The notes beneath the pieces were generated by a model that searched no databases, had not been told where the DNA came from, and saw nothing but the letters and a program-made list of their open reading frames with translations. Position numbers and translations under genes: made by a program. A DNA stretch of 64,000 nt from Apostichopus japonicus (taxonomy: Eukaryota > Echinodermata > Holothuroidea > Aspidochirotida > Stichopodidae). The DNA lies in the NCBI RefSeq assembly GCF_037975245.1, contig NC_092570.1:6491001-6555000 (forward strand). The letters are read 5' to 3'. Of this stretch, positions 10,972 through 22,447 are shown in pieces (position 1 is the stretch's first letter; each line of letters opens with the position of its first letter).

Positions 10972-12565
10972 CAACCACGGTCTCTGATTCACAATGAAGA
11001 TAAATATACATATAGGCTATTATACGGTGTGGTTGAAAGAAATGAAAAACAAATATTGGCCCAATACACTCTGCTTTTTTCACTATGAATAGTTTTGTTT
11101 GCTAATAATTTGAGCAAAATTTGCACGATTACTCGATCATATATATATATATGCCTAACACACACATAAAGTATTTCCTGTCTCGGATCATACGGTGATG
11201 TAACAAGACAGGATATGTATTCGTAAACTTGTGAGAAATACCCTTTTAAGTAGGTGACATGTCTTAAGGTCAGTATCGTACCACAATTAATTGTTCCATT
11301 GACTTTACACAATATATATTCGTCACATAAAGACCCATAGAGTATAGATAGAAATAATCAACTGAAATGCCCTACAAACATGCATATGATTGCTGCTGAT
11401 CAATTGGGCTATCACATCACATTCAACTTTTGCCGCTTAGATTTTTGAGTTAGAAGAGGCAACGGTTTTAGCACATAGCTCCCCAACCCGTCGGCCAGCT
11501 CTCACTGCGGAATCTTCTCGTCTTACCCAGAGCTTACTAAAATGCCGTAAATCACCTTCAATCCTCAAGATGTTTAGACCATCGGTCAAGTTTATCTCAT
11601 CCTCTTCAACATCGAGGCAGGAAAAATAGCCACTTGATAAGATCAATTTAGGGATATTTTTCGACAATGGTTATAAACTTTCAGGAGGACGTACACACTT
11701 TAATTTTGAGATGGTCCCTTAACTATATACTCATTGCAATTTACTGTAGGATGTACGAGACGATTCGATATGAATTTTCTACGGTGGTCCTTAAAAGACA
11801 TGAAAGATTTAAAGTTACTGGTTACAATAACAAGACCTCGCGATAAATATACATAGTTTTGTTGAGTTGCCAATTTTTAGTTTCCTCTTATACAACTAAA
11901 CACAAACTTGCACTGACCTTGGTATTATGTCAAAGATAACATGTTTTTCATTGATATGGTATTAATATGACACCTTGACTAAATTTGCATAAATATTGTC
12001 GAATTGCTGAATTACCCGATCTAGATAGATAAATCATAACAGGTCAAAAATTAACATTTGACAAACCATCCATTGCCATGTATTGTCGAAATGTTGCGTT
12101 ACATAGCAAATTTGACAACTTAAGAAACATGATATTTTCTTCAACATGACATCTTGATAAAAATTGTCAACCTATTCGCGATGTCTCGATCTGTTCTTTC
12201 ACGACCACCGTAGTTTTCAGCTTAAACCCAACTCCCAATTAGTAAATATACAGCAAACGGAATGGCTATTAAATTTGGTTACCCAATCGTGAAATGGAAT
12301 AGTGTATTTCAGATAAAAAGAATATTTGTATTGTCATAACTAACTTCGTTCTGTAACTTTACATTACAATAACCGATAGGAATATTCTTTATGAGCATTG
12401 TGAAGCTTTCAAGACAATAAATTAACACGAATACATAGCAAGGTTTCAACCACTGTATCATATGCCTATACCACTACACTGACAATCGTTGAAACTTTAA
12501 GGAAAAGGGAAACACTTGGACTATGCTGTCTCATCTGTTCAAATTGTTCTCACTCTGACGTCACC
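10971..12565. other. Intergenic, with one unassigned minus-strand frame
   Basis: The region is mostly AT-rich unique sequence. A minus-strand frame at 11437-11667 (76 codons) encodes an acidic-then-basic peptide containing LDVEEDEINLTDGLNILRIE. Its composition looks more protein-like than most frames here, but I do not recognise it and see no clean splice sites around it. The last few hundred bases before 12566 must contain the sulfotransferase promoter and 5' UTR. Confidence 0.4.
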
Positions 12566-15455
12566 ATGGCGCTGCTTGCCATGACTCCAAGAAAGGCATG
12601 TCGTGGCGTTATACTTTGTTTTGTGGGATTTCTTTTATACGGTCTGCTCTTTTTACAGTCTAAAAAACCAAGGTAGGTTTGACAATCGTCATAATAGTTT
12701 TGCAAAGAGTTGAATTGCATGTCCATTGACTATGATACATGCCAGGTGATTCATTGTTGATATATTACAACTATAATAGGAATATAATATACATATTAAT
12801 ATGTTATAGCAAGTGCACGTAAATATCGAGTTGTGTAAAATTAATGCGGAAACTGAATTGGCTGATCATTCTTTAATGATCACTGGTACCACAGGGAACT
12901 AACATTATTAGGGGCTGAGTGGGATATAGCAGGGGCGTATCCAGGGGGGCGCAACAGGCGCGCGCCCCCCCTATTGGCCGTCACCAAAAAAAAAAAAAGT
13001 TTAGCAAAAAAAAAAAAAAAAAAAATTGATGACGACCTTTATGTGAGATGTCGGTGATCGCTCAACCCCCCCCCCCCCCCTCCCGTATGCTTTATTTTTT
13101 GTTTGCCAAACAAAGGTTCTGGCGAAGTTCGGCGGCATAATAGTTTTAGAAACATAGATGGTAATTGTGTTTGTATTATCACTATAAACACTAAATGACA
13201 TGCCAGCCATACTAAATTGTGCATTTTGTGTCCATATTTACTGGAAATGTTGCTTATTATTAAGGTCGAAAAATGGATCACATATGGCCATGGGCGGCGA
13301 TCCTGGGTGGAGGGGGGATATATCCCCCCATGAAAATGGGTGGAGGGGATGTAATGCACCGTATCCCCCCCCCCCCACCAAATGCCAGGGATAAGAATAT
13401 TTTCATGCCTACATTTATGCATCTTCGTTAATGTACGGCTCTTTTTTAGCTTCATTTCTCGCCTACCATAAACGCAGTGCGATCTTTTCAAATAAAGCGT
13501 CTTTATAAAGCAAAAATAGTTGACTGTAGGCTTCATTGGCCCTATAACAACAAAATGTATTATTGCGCCCACGGTATTGATATAGTACATATATGCATCC
13601 TCATAGTATTCATATAGGCCCTATAGTAGGCCTACACACGTACATGTTCCCTCGAACAGCTGAGAATCTCATGTAACCAGGGTAATGCTTAATACACGTT
13701 TCACCTGGATGCCCTAGCAATCGGTACCTAGGAATGTAACTATGTGTAATTGTGTATTGCATGTGTATAGGCCTATAATAGCCTGCATGAGGCCATTTTC
13801 TTCATCGAATAATATAACAGAGCTCTCGAACATTCTAACGTTGCGCCTGAAACAAGATTGACAGGGGCAATTTTCCCAAAATAACACCCGAAATTTAAAA
13901 AAAAAGTATTTTGGATCCTGATTATGAGATATTTCGGACATGACATCCCTATTTTAAAGTTGGGTATATGCCGCTTGGAAACCTCGGGAAGTGCCGTTTC
14001 CGGCCATCTAGAGGGTTTGTTAATCCCAAAATTTTCTCATACGCTTCGCGCCAACTCATGGTGGCGCTACGCTTAGATAGTCAACAAGGTCATATCCCCC
14101 CCCCCCCCCCACTCGGAAGTACGGATCGCCACCCATGCATATGACACCATTTTGCATTTCAGCCCTTCTTTGAAAGCAAAAATTGTACACCCCTCCCCTT
14201 AGACCCATCCCCCAGGACGGCGATCATTCATGCCCCGCGCCCCCCCCCCATTGGAAAATCCTGGATACGCCCCTGTATAGGGCCAGGACTGAGTACTGAC
14301 ATCAAGCCACTCCTCGTTCTTCACTTTCGTAACCTTGAGTAATATCTATAAGACCGTGCATGTTTTTGTTTTTGGAAATGATTTTACTATTATAATTACT
14401 CCTTTCCCTCCTGCAAGTTAATTATAGCTTATATACGGACTCAAAGGTTTGTAAAGGGCTTTCACTTTCTTTATTTCTTTTCCTTTTTCAGCTCACTCCA
14501 GCCAATCCAAATCGAGAAAGCTAGTTTAGTCGTACTGCATCGTAGAAATAATAACCAACCCAACACTTCCGATTTAGCATTGCCGATGTCAGTTCAACTG
14601 CGGAACTTCATACCGAATGCATATATCTATCCTAACACTACTAGCTCCTATAGAAAATCTATCCTAGCCTTTCTACATAGTCCGAAAAGTGGTGGACTCA
14701 GCGTGAGAGACTGTCTACTCAAGTTATACCGCATAGCGAAAAAAGATCGTCCTCTCGTCGTTGCATTTTCGACGGTATCTGAAGTTCAGGAGAATTTACT
14801 CAACAACATCAGTTCGCCCAATGATTACTATATGGGAGACTCAGTAATGGGAATTTGCGATCACGTGACCAACAGAGATTGTTCTTATTTCACAATGATG
14901 AGGGATCCATACGATAGAGCGATTTCTCATTATCTCTTCTGTCGAAGTGGTCGAGGCGGACAGACCCCATCCTGCAATACGACTTTGATTCAATACACCC
15001 TGTCACAGTGCAGCTTATATTTCCGCCAAATGACATCCCGCATGTTATGTTCCCATAGTAACGGTGACACCCAGTCCGGAAGTCAGACGTGGATTTGCGA
15101 TCCCAAACCAACGAGCATTGATCATTTACATCTCAACCGAGAGAAGAGAGAACAAGTCTTACATTATTTTCTTGATAACTTGGATAAAATATTTACTGTG
15201 ATTGGCCTGACTGAGGAGTTCGAAACCTCTCTCAGAATGTTTCAGAAAATATACGAAGAACCCTTTCAGCTCTGTAGAGGGAACCATGCAAATGCTGGTT
15301 CATATCTGGATGGTAATAAGGATGACATTCAAGAAGAATATAGAAAACAATTAATGGCAAATGACGACATAACTCGATGCTTACACGAAGATATTAAGCT
15401 ATATGAGAAGGCGACCGAAATTTTTCAGATCCAGGCTCGGAGTCTATCGTTGTAA
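12566..15455 (+). CDS. Type II membrane (Golgi) sulfotransferase
   Basis: Two exons, 12566-12672 and 14492-15455, join within codon 36 (AG|C, Ser) to give 356 residues. The start codon lies in a strong context, TCACCATGG. Residues 1-13 are basic and cytosolic; 14-30 form one membrane anchor, typical of Golgi enzymes. The PAPS 5'-phosphosulfate loop is FLHSPKSGGLS at 96-106, with Lys101. The 3'-phosphate motif is MMRDPYDRAISHY at 171-183, with Arg173 and Ser181. The order and spacing fit the carbohydrate sulfotransferase / heparan sulfate 2-O-sulfotransferase-like families. The enzyme would transfer sulfate from PAPS to a glycan in the Golgi lumen. The exact acceptor cannot be read from the sequence. 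The whole catalytic domain lies in one exon. Two nested transposons fill most of the intron. AATAAA at 16089-16094 is a possible poly(A) signal. Confidence 0.85.
12930..14275. mobile_element. hAT-like non-autonomous transposon (outer)
   Basis: A perfect 16-bp terminal inverted repeat, CAGGGGCGTATCCAGG, lies at 12930-12945 and, complemented, at 14260-14275. It is flanked by the 5-bp direct repeat TATAG at 12925-12929 and 14276-14280. The CAGGGG terminus and short duplication fit hAT-related elements, including those with 5-bp target sites. The interior has A and C homopolymer runs and no transposase. Another element is inserted inside it. It lies in the sulfotransferase intron. Confidence 0.85.
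13289..14137. mobile_element. Nested hAT-like MITE (inner)
   Basis: CATGGGCGGCGATCC at 13289-13303 matches the reverse complement of the right end at 14123-14137 with one mismatch; similarity continues inward to a GGGGGGATAT block on each side. The flanks are CATATGGC (13281-13288) and CATATGAC (14138-14145), an 8-bp duplication with one change, as expected of hAT insertion. A subterminal motif near 14057-14080 (GGTGGCGCTACGCTTAGATAG) is shared with other hAT-like pieces here. The minus-strand frame at 13039-13590 crosses the inner element's left end and is not a gene. Confidence 0.8.
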
Positions 15456-18400
15456 AGGAGTGCTTCAGAATGAATAGGGAGATGCAAATGCATTGTCCCG
15501 TGTGGGTAGGACTATGGCCGGGTTTAGAGACTAACTAACAGTGGAGTACTTACATAATTGGTACACGGCGGATCCTTCCTTTGTCACCTCGTGCAGGTGC
15601 CTAAGGGGTGTCCTCCCTCACCCTTTGAGAATTTTATGTTTTTGTAACGTGGCTTAGATTCAAAATGGTGCCATCTTTGACAAAGCTTTAATTGAACTGA
15701 TTATATTTTTGGAGGGCGGCTGTGGCATGGTACCCCCGTGGCTGGTAACCGGGCAGACCGGCCCACGCTTACTATACGCCACTGCTAACTAACTTTGTTG
15801 AGACAGACGACAATGACTGCTCAGGCCAGGATTCGAGGCTTGAAAAGTAAGGGGTCAACAAACGTAAGTTTGTTGTGTATGTTTGTGGGGTGAGAAGGGG
15901 GGAGGGTACGTATACGCGAACGGTAGCTTGGTTCATGCTTACAGCCGTACTAAGCCGTCAGGTTATGATTGGCTGAGACGGTCCTGTTTATTGGACCCTC
16001 GGGATCTGTCGCATTTTATCTCTTATTTTCTAGAAGCGATTTTTAAGTACAAACATACATGCCATAAGAGGAGTTACTAATTTCTTTGAATAAAAAGGTA
16101 TATTTGTCGCTGTTAAAACACCTCCACCCCTCCCCCCCCCCTGTCCCCTTTTAATATCGACTTGAAATTGCCGTTCAGTAAGCTGTTTTCCTGATGCAAC
16201 GAGTGGAGTGCAATTTAATACCTTTCAATAACTTATGGCATAAATAGCAAGCTCGTATATAAAGTTCCCCTAATCGGGACAATGTTGACCTATGGAGCAA
16301 ACAACAATGTCAACGGTTTGGTACATTGATCGATGTAAACTAAGCGGATTTCCGTTCGGCGCAGCCCCATTCCCCCTCCGTTGTTTACGCCTAATGTATA
16401 CTTCAACTCTGATTCATCAGATATATGTGAATTTTATTTATCTCTTGAAAACACCCTATTCTGTCGTCTAAATGTCTGTATATATGTTTTCACGCCAAAA
16501 ATCCTCTGCATGCCGTGGGTATTTACAAACGACTATACGGGCCTGTCACGATTCTGCGATTGTACTTTCTTCATCTATCTACCCTATTTATTAGTGGTAA
16601 CATTTTACAACTGCGCCCTCATTACCATCCTCCTTGTCATCATCACCTCTACCTTTAAGATATATCCTTTATGTACAGCCATTTCTTGTAGCAATTTTCA
16701 ATCGCACTGGGAATCGCGCAGATACGAGTTAATAGGCGAGATATATGATGAGTGCAGCAGTAGGGTCGAGACAAGTAAGTGAGCAGGGGAGCAAATAATG
16801 ATTTAATTTGGCCAGAGTTAAAACCGTGTTTTTTGTGTGTTTTTTGTTCTGATAAGATATGAAACATTTTTGCCATATTATGTTAAGTGAATAAATTTTA
16901 AGGTCTTAATTAGTACCGTAGTTTATTACTTTGATAATGCTTGTTTTACCGGGTTTATCTTTTTATCTATAGACCTCAGTTTTGGTTTGCCAGTTTAGGA
17001 GTATTTCTAGAAAGGATAACATTGGACAGAAAACTGATGGTTGTTAATGAGTGCAAAGCGACCGATAGAGGTTTCCGAATCATCACTGCCGGACTTTAAA
17101 AGAAACTTTGTGGCAGAGTCACTAACGATTTTATTTTTAATAAGTCGGGATGCTGGTTTTACCTTTTTACACATCCGACAATCTAACTTGTATCAATATA
17201 GCTAGTATATTTATTTGTAGTTCTTTTCACGACAACAAATTGGTCTTCGCTTATCTTATGTCTTTGTAAAGTTGTTAACAATTTAACAGTGACTGTCAGT
17301 CTTTCGTTCATATTCAGAGCTAGTTTAGTTTATAATTCTGCTTTCACTCAGGGACGCAGCCACCTTTCTTCGTTCTCATGAGGGGGAGGGGGGGGGGTTA
17401 AGATGTCGTCCAGGCAGCCGGGTCTAAGAGTGTGCCCTCCCCTTTGGGAAATAGAGGTGCCTGCTATATATTTCACTTTTTGATGTTGAAAAATTTTCGA
17501 CTGTGTATCCGGGTTGTCCCGCATATACATGTTCAGATATAATTATGTCAACATACTGTGCAAAACGACTGTTATAATATCTGTCTGTAAGTGGGAAGGT
17601 GCTTAGCCACACCACGAGATTAAGTTGGGGGGCTATTTCTCCCCCCCCCCTCTTTTGTTGCGCCAATGATTTCCTTTCGATTTATGTTGTTTATTATTGA
17701 AATCCTATCTTCGGACTAAATTCACCTGCAATATTACAAATCACTTCATGAACCCCAACTGCCCAACGGGACTCCAGCATTTAATACACTTATCGTGATT
17801 CTAAAAATAGCAGGACTGTTGTAGCCCAATAAGTTCCATAATACACTGAGGGGCCCAGAAACATGTGGGTCGGCGGCTCTACATCCTCTGGAAAGTCATT
17901 GCTGTGAAAATCCTTGTCGGGCCTTGTCCTATAGTATAAGCCTTCATGTATTTCAACTAAGTTCTGGGGTCTCAAATGGTCTACGTCGCTCAAAATTCTA
18001 TGGTAACTATAAATAGAGAACACACATACGCACGTGTGTGTGTGTGTATATATATGTATAATTATATATATATATATACATGTATATATATATATCTTAT
18101 GTATATCGAATATCGTATATTATATATCGTATAATAAATATCTTTGACAATTTGAAGTATTACCGTACATGACAGACGTTAAGTAAAAGAGAAGTATATA
18201 TGCTATTTAACTTACATGAACGGTTCCCTTCACTTTCACTAAAATTTCGTTAGGCTGAAACTAAAAACCATTCAGAAAGATATGTCAGCAGGTCAGATTT
18301 CAAAGGAATGCGACAATGTTGCTCGTCAAGTTAAAATATCAAAGTATGTTCAATGAATTTGTACATATATACAATGTTGTCATCATATTCAAGTTTCCCG

Positions 18401-20042
18401 CTCTTTCGAAATAAACCAGCGACATATTGATCCGTGAAATGACCTTTATAATTGTCTTATTTAGCACTGTATTCTCGTCTTATTTAGCACTGTATTTTCT
18501 TCTTGTTAATTTAGAAGCGTTATACAGGCGACCAGAGCACCACGTTTACACCGAGCAGTATAAAACCAGACGAGTATAGGCCTATCATGCTAACTCGTCG
18601 AAACACAAATACATTCCATTGGTTATAGACAAAATCCTTTTCCTTTGTTATGCAGATTACGTTTCCTAGTCATCCGATTCAGTTATCGCAGTTCGCATAC
18701 CTTTCGCATTCAAACAGGCTTCCTACTTTATACGGATACTTCGATGGGAACTTAACTTATTAGCATTTTCTTAAAATCTTGGCGAACTTAAACTTCATGC
18801 CTGTTTTAAATTGAAACAGAGAGGTGTTAAAAATGAAGGGGAACTCTCTTTAGATACAAGACTGACAGGAGCCTAGTGTCCCTCATTCACAGTGACGTAG
18901 CTATTGTTTCAGAGTGAGAGGTGGGGCCCTTCATCCTTATTTTATGATTTAACTGCACTTGACAAAAAAAAATCATAGAATTGAAAACCACAAAGTTCTG
19001 TCCAGCCATCTTACTTGACAGATATATTGTTAACCGTTGGCTCAAAATGTCGGACCCGCAAACTGAGCCCTGGTTCAAGGAGCCATCAAAACCGTATATT
19101 GCTACGTGTAATGTATGCTCATGCACTCTCACATCCGATTATATTGCCATTTCATCAGTATTGAGTTGAAACCGGTGGATGATACAGGATTTCGCTTAGT
19201 CTTTGGAATCAAAATCGCTTGACGTTTCTCGACATGATCTATACAACATCAGTGGCTGATTGAAAGAAGGGTGCTACTCTGGCACGCACAAAAGTAAAAT
19301 AAGATATGTTGTAACTGTTAACAAAAACACTGCTAACATCTGATCAGACCAGATGGTATTTCCATATAGTCTTGTCTATAAAGAAAACAGGCTTTCCAAA
19401 AATGTTTAAACAACTGATGAACATCAATTCAAGCGACTGGACTACTTAGATCATGACAGAAGGTCAGTTACTCAGGTGCTGAACATATAAGACTTTCATG
19501 GCCCTAAATGACACGTTTACAATGCATTGTGACAAATTTGTCGAGAGCAATGATGATGTTTATTTTAATGTCAAAATGAACCAATTGTGCCCAGTCGTTT
19601 ATCTTCAGTTAAGAGAACGTATAAGCCTATTGGTTGAGAATGGAGAACTTCACCATCAAATAAGCATTAATGGAGCATCCAGAAAATTATTTCTATATGT
19701 AAGGTGAATATCTTACAAACCAAAATAGCTGAGGAAGATGCTTGAAAGTCTAGAGTCAAGTTGTGTTCAGAAAGTGTTATTATCTTACTTCTTACTCTTA
19801 GCAAATGTTGGAGAAACACTGATAATGTCAATACTATTACATAATTTCAACCAAATTATTTAATGTCTCTCCTTTGTCCTGTCTATTTCTTCCTTTTCTA
19901 GTTCTACCTTTAGCTTGTTGTCAGTAGAATAATTAGATTTTGCGATCAATACATGATTCTTTCTGTTAGAATCAAAGACCATTCCTTCACAAACGACTTA
20001 GAGGTTGAGACTAACCACAACGGCTGCAACGCAGGTTAGGTC
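15456..20042. other. Gene-poor intergenic region
   Basis: The first ~640 bp may be sulfotransferase 3' UTR. Several GC-rich transposon-end-like patches with no matched partner occur: 15715-15790 (ends TATACGCCACTG), 17347-17400 (CAGGGACGCAGCC start) and 18890-18930. An open frame at 16381-16782 lacks an ATG start and any recognised domain. Another frame at 19498-19707 ends at TATATGTAAG followed by GTGAAT, a possible splice donor, but is not recognised. No parkin-like exon was seen. Confidence 0.45.
18033..18095. repeat. (TG)n(TA)n microsatellite
   Basis: A compound simple repeat runs from GTGTGTGTG into TATATATA with short interruptions. Confidence 0.9.
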
Positions 20043-20056
20043 ATTACCATAGTAAC
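20043..20056 (+). promoter_or_regulatory. Candidate RFX X-box upstream of PACRG
   Basis: The 14-mer ATTACCATAGTAAC is a near-palindrome that matches the RFX X-box pattern GTTRCCATRGYAAC at all but its first base. It lies about 218 bp before the PACRG start codon. RFX factors drive genes for motile and sensory cilia, and PACRG is an axonemal protein, so the position is biologically sensible. RFX binding is inferred. Confidence 0.6.
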
Positions 20057-20273
20057 TGATTGTTTACCGAATCACGGCCATATATTGTTGTACACGCCAT
20101 CTGCAGTATACAAAACCGTGCGAACACATAACTACGTAAATTACGCACGCATAAGTTACGTTGTTGTCGTTACATACAAGTGTGATACGGCTCAACAATC
20201 CAAAAGGCAAAGAGTAAAGACCATACATCAAGTCAGACAAATCTTCTAGGTTGCTTGTTATTTCTTGTTCAGG

Positions 20274-22447
20274 ATGCCACAGAATAAAATGACGGACAAG
20301 GCTAAAGAAAACAACAAGTCTCTTACTGCAGATGCCTTTTCTGTGAAATCACGATTGAAAAATTCTGTAGTGACACCTCCTCCTGCAGCCGGTGCTTTCA
20401 AGGCGAATCCATTAGTAAAACAGACAAGTTTCCGAAAATTCTACAACAGAGGCGACCTTCCAATTGCTTTGGAACACGATACCAAGGGAAACAAAATCGC
20501 ATGGAAGGTAAGTTAGTGATTTCATTTGTCCTTGTTTTCAAAATGTCTAAAGAGCATAATCTAGCTCAGGCTGATTAGGCCATTAGGGCCTAACCTAAAT
20601 AAGTTACATTGGTTCGATTGAGTAAACGAAGGACTAAACTACACAGGGCAAGCAGAACGTCGATTGTATCTTCGGTTGGCTAGTGAAGGCTACATTAACT
20701 ATAGAATAAGAAATGGAGTGTTGTAAGCATTCCAGAAAATTGGTCACTGGAGATTGAATTTGAAGTGTCCGACTGAAGCCTTTCATAGCGAACATGGTGA
20801 GAGCCTAGGCCTACATCACTTTATCATGTCAGATTTTCACCTTTCGAATGTAACACCAAAGAATCATTTTTACAGTGGCAACTCATGGCCACCCTTCATT
20901 TGTTGAAGGATATCATAGAACCGTAGCCTACCACAAAACAAATTCACATGAAGTTTATTCCTACTGTAATATGGTAAACAAACATGTCATCTTTTGACAT
21001 TGCAAGGCCACTGTAAAGAGATTTGCCAGTCATAGTAGATCTAAACCTAATCAAGCAGAGAATGTGAGCATTAAAAACGTGGGGTTTGACCCCCTAGCTA
21101 TTTATTATGATTTATTTTTTATCATAGTATAGAATTCAAATTGGTTTGTTATTTTACAATATATTGAATTGTACTTTCAGGTTGAAATTGAAAAACTGGA
21201 TTATCACCATTACCTCCCGATGTTTTTTGATGGCCTTCGAGAGACCAAGCATCCATATGGTTTCTTTGCTAGGCAAGGTGTTCATGACATGCTTGAGCAT
21301 GGAGGCAACAAAATCACAAGTGTCATTCCACAACTGATCATCCCTATCAAGAAGGCTTTAGAATTAAGAGAAGCTAAAGTAAGTAGCTTTCCTATTTTAT
21401 TGTCTTTCATCCTACAGTACAACCCCCCCCCCCCCCCCCCCAACTTCTGTTTTGTGCAAAATGGTACGCACATTTGTCAGGGAAGATTTAGATTTAACTT
21501 TGCATAGCAATATCAATGTTTGTTTATCGTAAAACAAAAATGAAACGCTAGTGTTCTATGTGTGTAAGGGTAGGCCTAAAACATCTTTTCATTTCTGTAG
21601 CAAGACCATGCTGCATTTTAGTTTCCTATGTGGTTATTGCTAGACCAAGTGGTCACTGTGTATGGCCCAAGCCACAATATAATTCATAGGTCTCACAAAG
21701 CTTACCACGGAATTCTGTGCCATACCTTTCATCTTACTCAAAGATATTTCAATAGCTAACACCATTATTGGTATAAATGATGGATTAAAGGCTTTCAGCA
21801 ATAAGTTGTGTATGTCAAGTTCACTGTGCTACATTTCTGCCAATTTTTGTGGAAGACTACTAGCCATCATCAATGTGAGCTGATTGTGTTGTTCATGAAC
21901 TATTACCATAGAGCATCTTTCACCCTTCAGATGGTTTGAAAAGATGTACAAAGTTTGCATAGTTTATCCATTTCTTTCACAGTCACACAACGACTAGAAC
22001 GTATAAATGTTTGATATTTCAGGAGTAAAAGGTGCACTGTCATTTACAGGGGTGGACCAGACCATAAAAGTGATACTGGCTCGGTGATCCAACCAGAGGC
22101 ACTTAATTACCTACATAGAAACAATGTTTTGATTATATCAATTTGGTTTGATTTCTCAACAGGTACTCTGTACAACACTTAAAGTCCTCCAGCACCTCGT
22201 TGTTTCAGCCGATTTGGTTGGTGAAGCGCTCGTGCCCTACTACAGACAAATTCTGCCCGTCCTTAATATTTTTATCAGCATGAATTGCAACTTGGGTGAT
22301 GGCATCGACTACGGACAACAGAGAAGAGAGAACGTCGGTACCTTGATTCAGGAGACACTGGAAGCCTTTGAAACATATGGTGGACAAGATGCATTCATTA
22401 ACATTAAATATATGGTTCCGACCTACGAGTCATGCCGCTTAAACTGA
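20274..22447 (+). CDS. PACRG: Parkin co-regulated gene protein, PACRG
   Basis: Three coding exons, 20274-20507, 21181-21378 and 22163-22447, all in phase 0, give 238 residues. TTCAG immediately before the first ATG looks like a splice acceptor, so an upstream non-coding exon is likely. After a variable N-terminus, the conserved core starts at [20 protein letters not shown] and continues through [54 protein letters not shown] and the C-terminal [16 protein letters not shown]. This is close to vertebrate PACRG throughout, with a slightly shorter N-terminus. PACRG is an alpha-helical repeat protein of the inner junction between A and B tubules of ciliary doublets. Parkin is its head-to-head neighbour in vertebrates but is not visible here. 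ATTAAA at 22514-22519 is a weak poly(A) candidate. Confidence 0.95.

Noticed and set aside
13039-13590. 183-codon minus-strand frame
   Set aside because: It crosses the left end of the nested hAT-like element and includes homopolymer runs. It has no domain.
16381-16782. 133-codon frame with hydrophobic segments
   Set aside because: It has no ATG at its start and no recognised family. The hydrophobic stretches reflect T-rich sequence.
17347-17680. Complete hAT-like element starting CAGGGACGCAGCC
   Set aside because: The end-like sequence and C/G runs are present, but I could not find a matching right end or target duplication.
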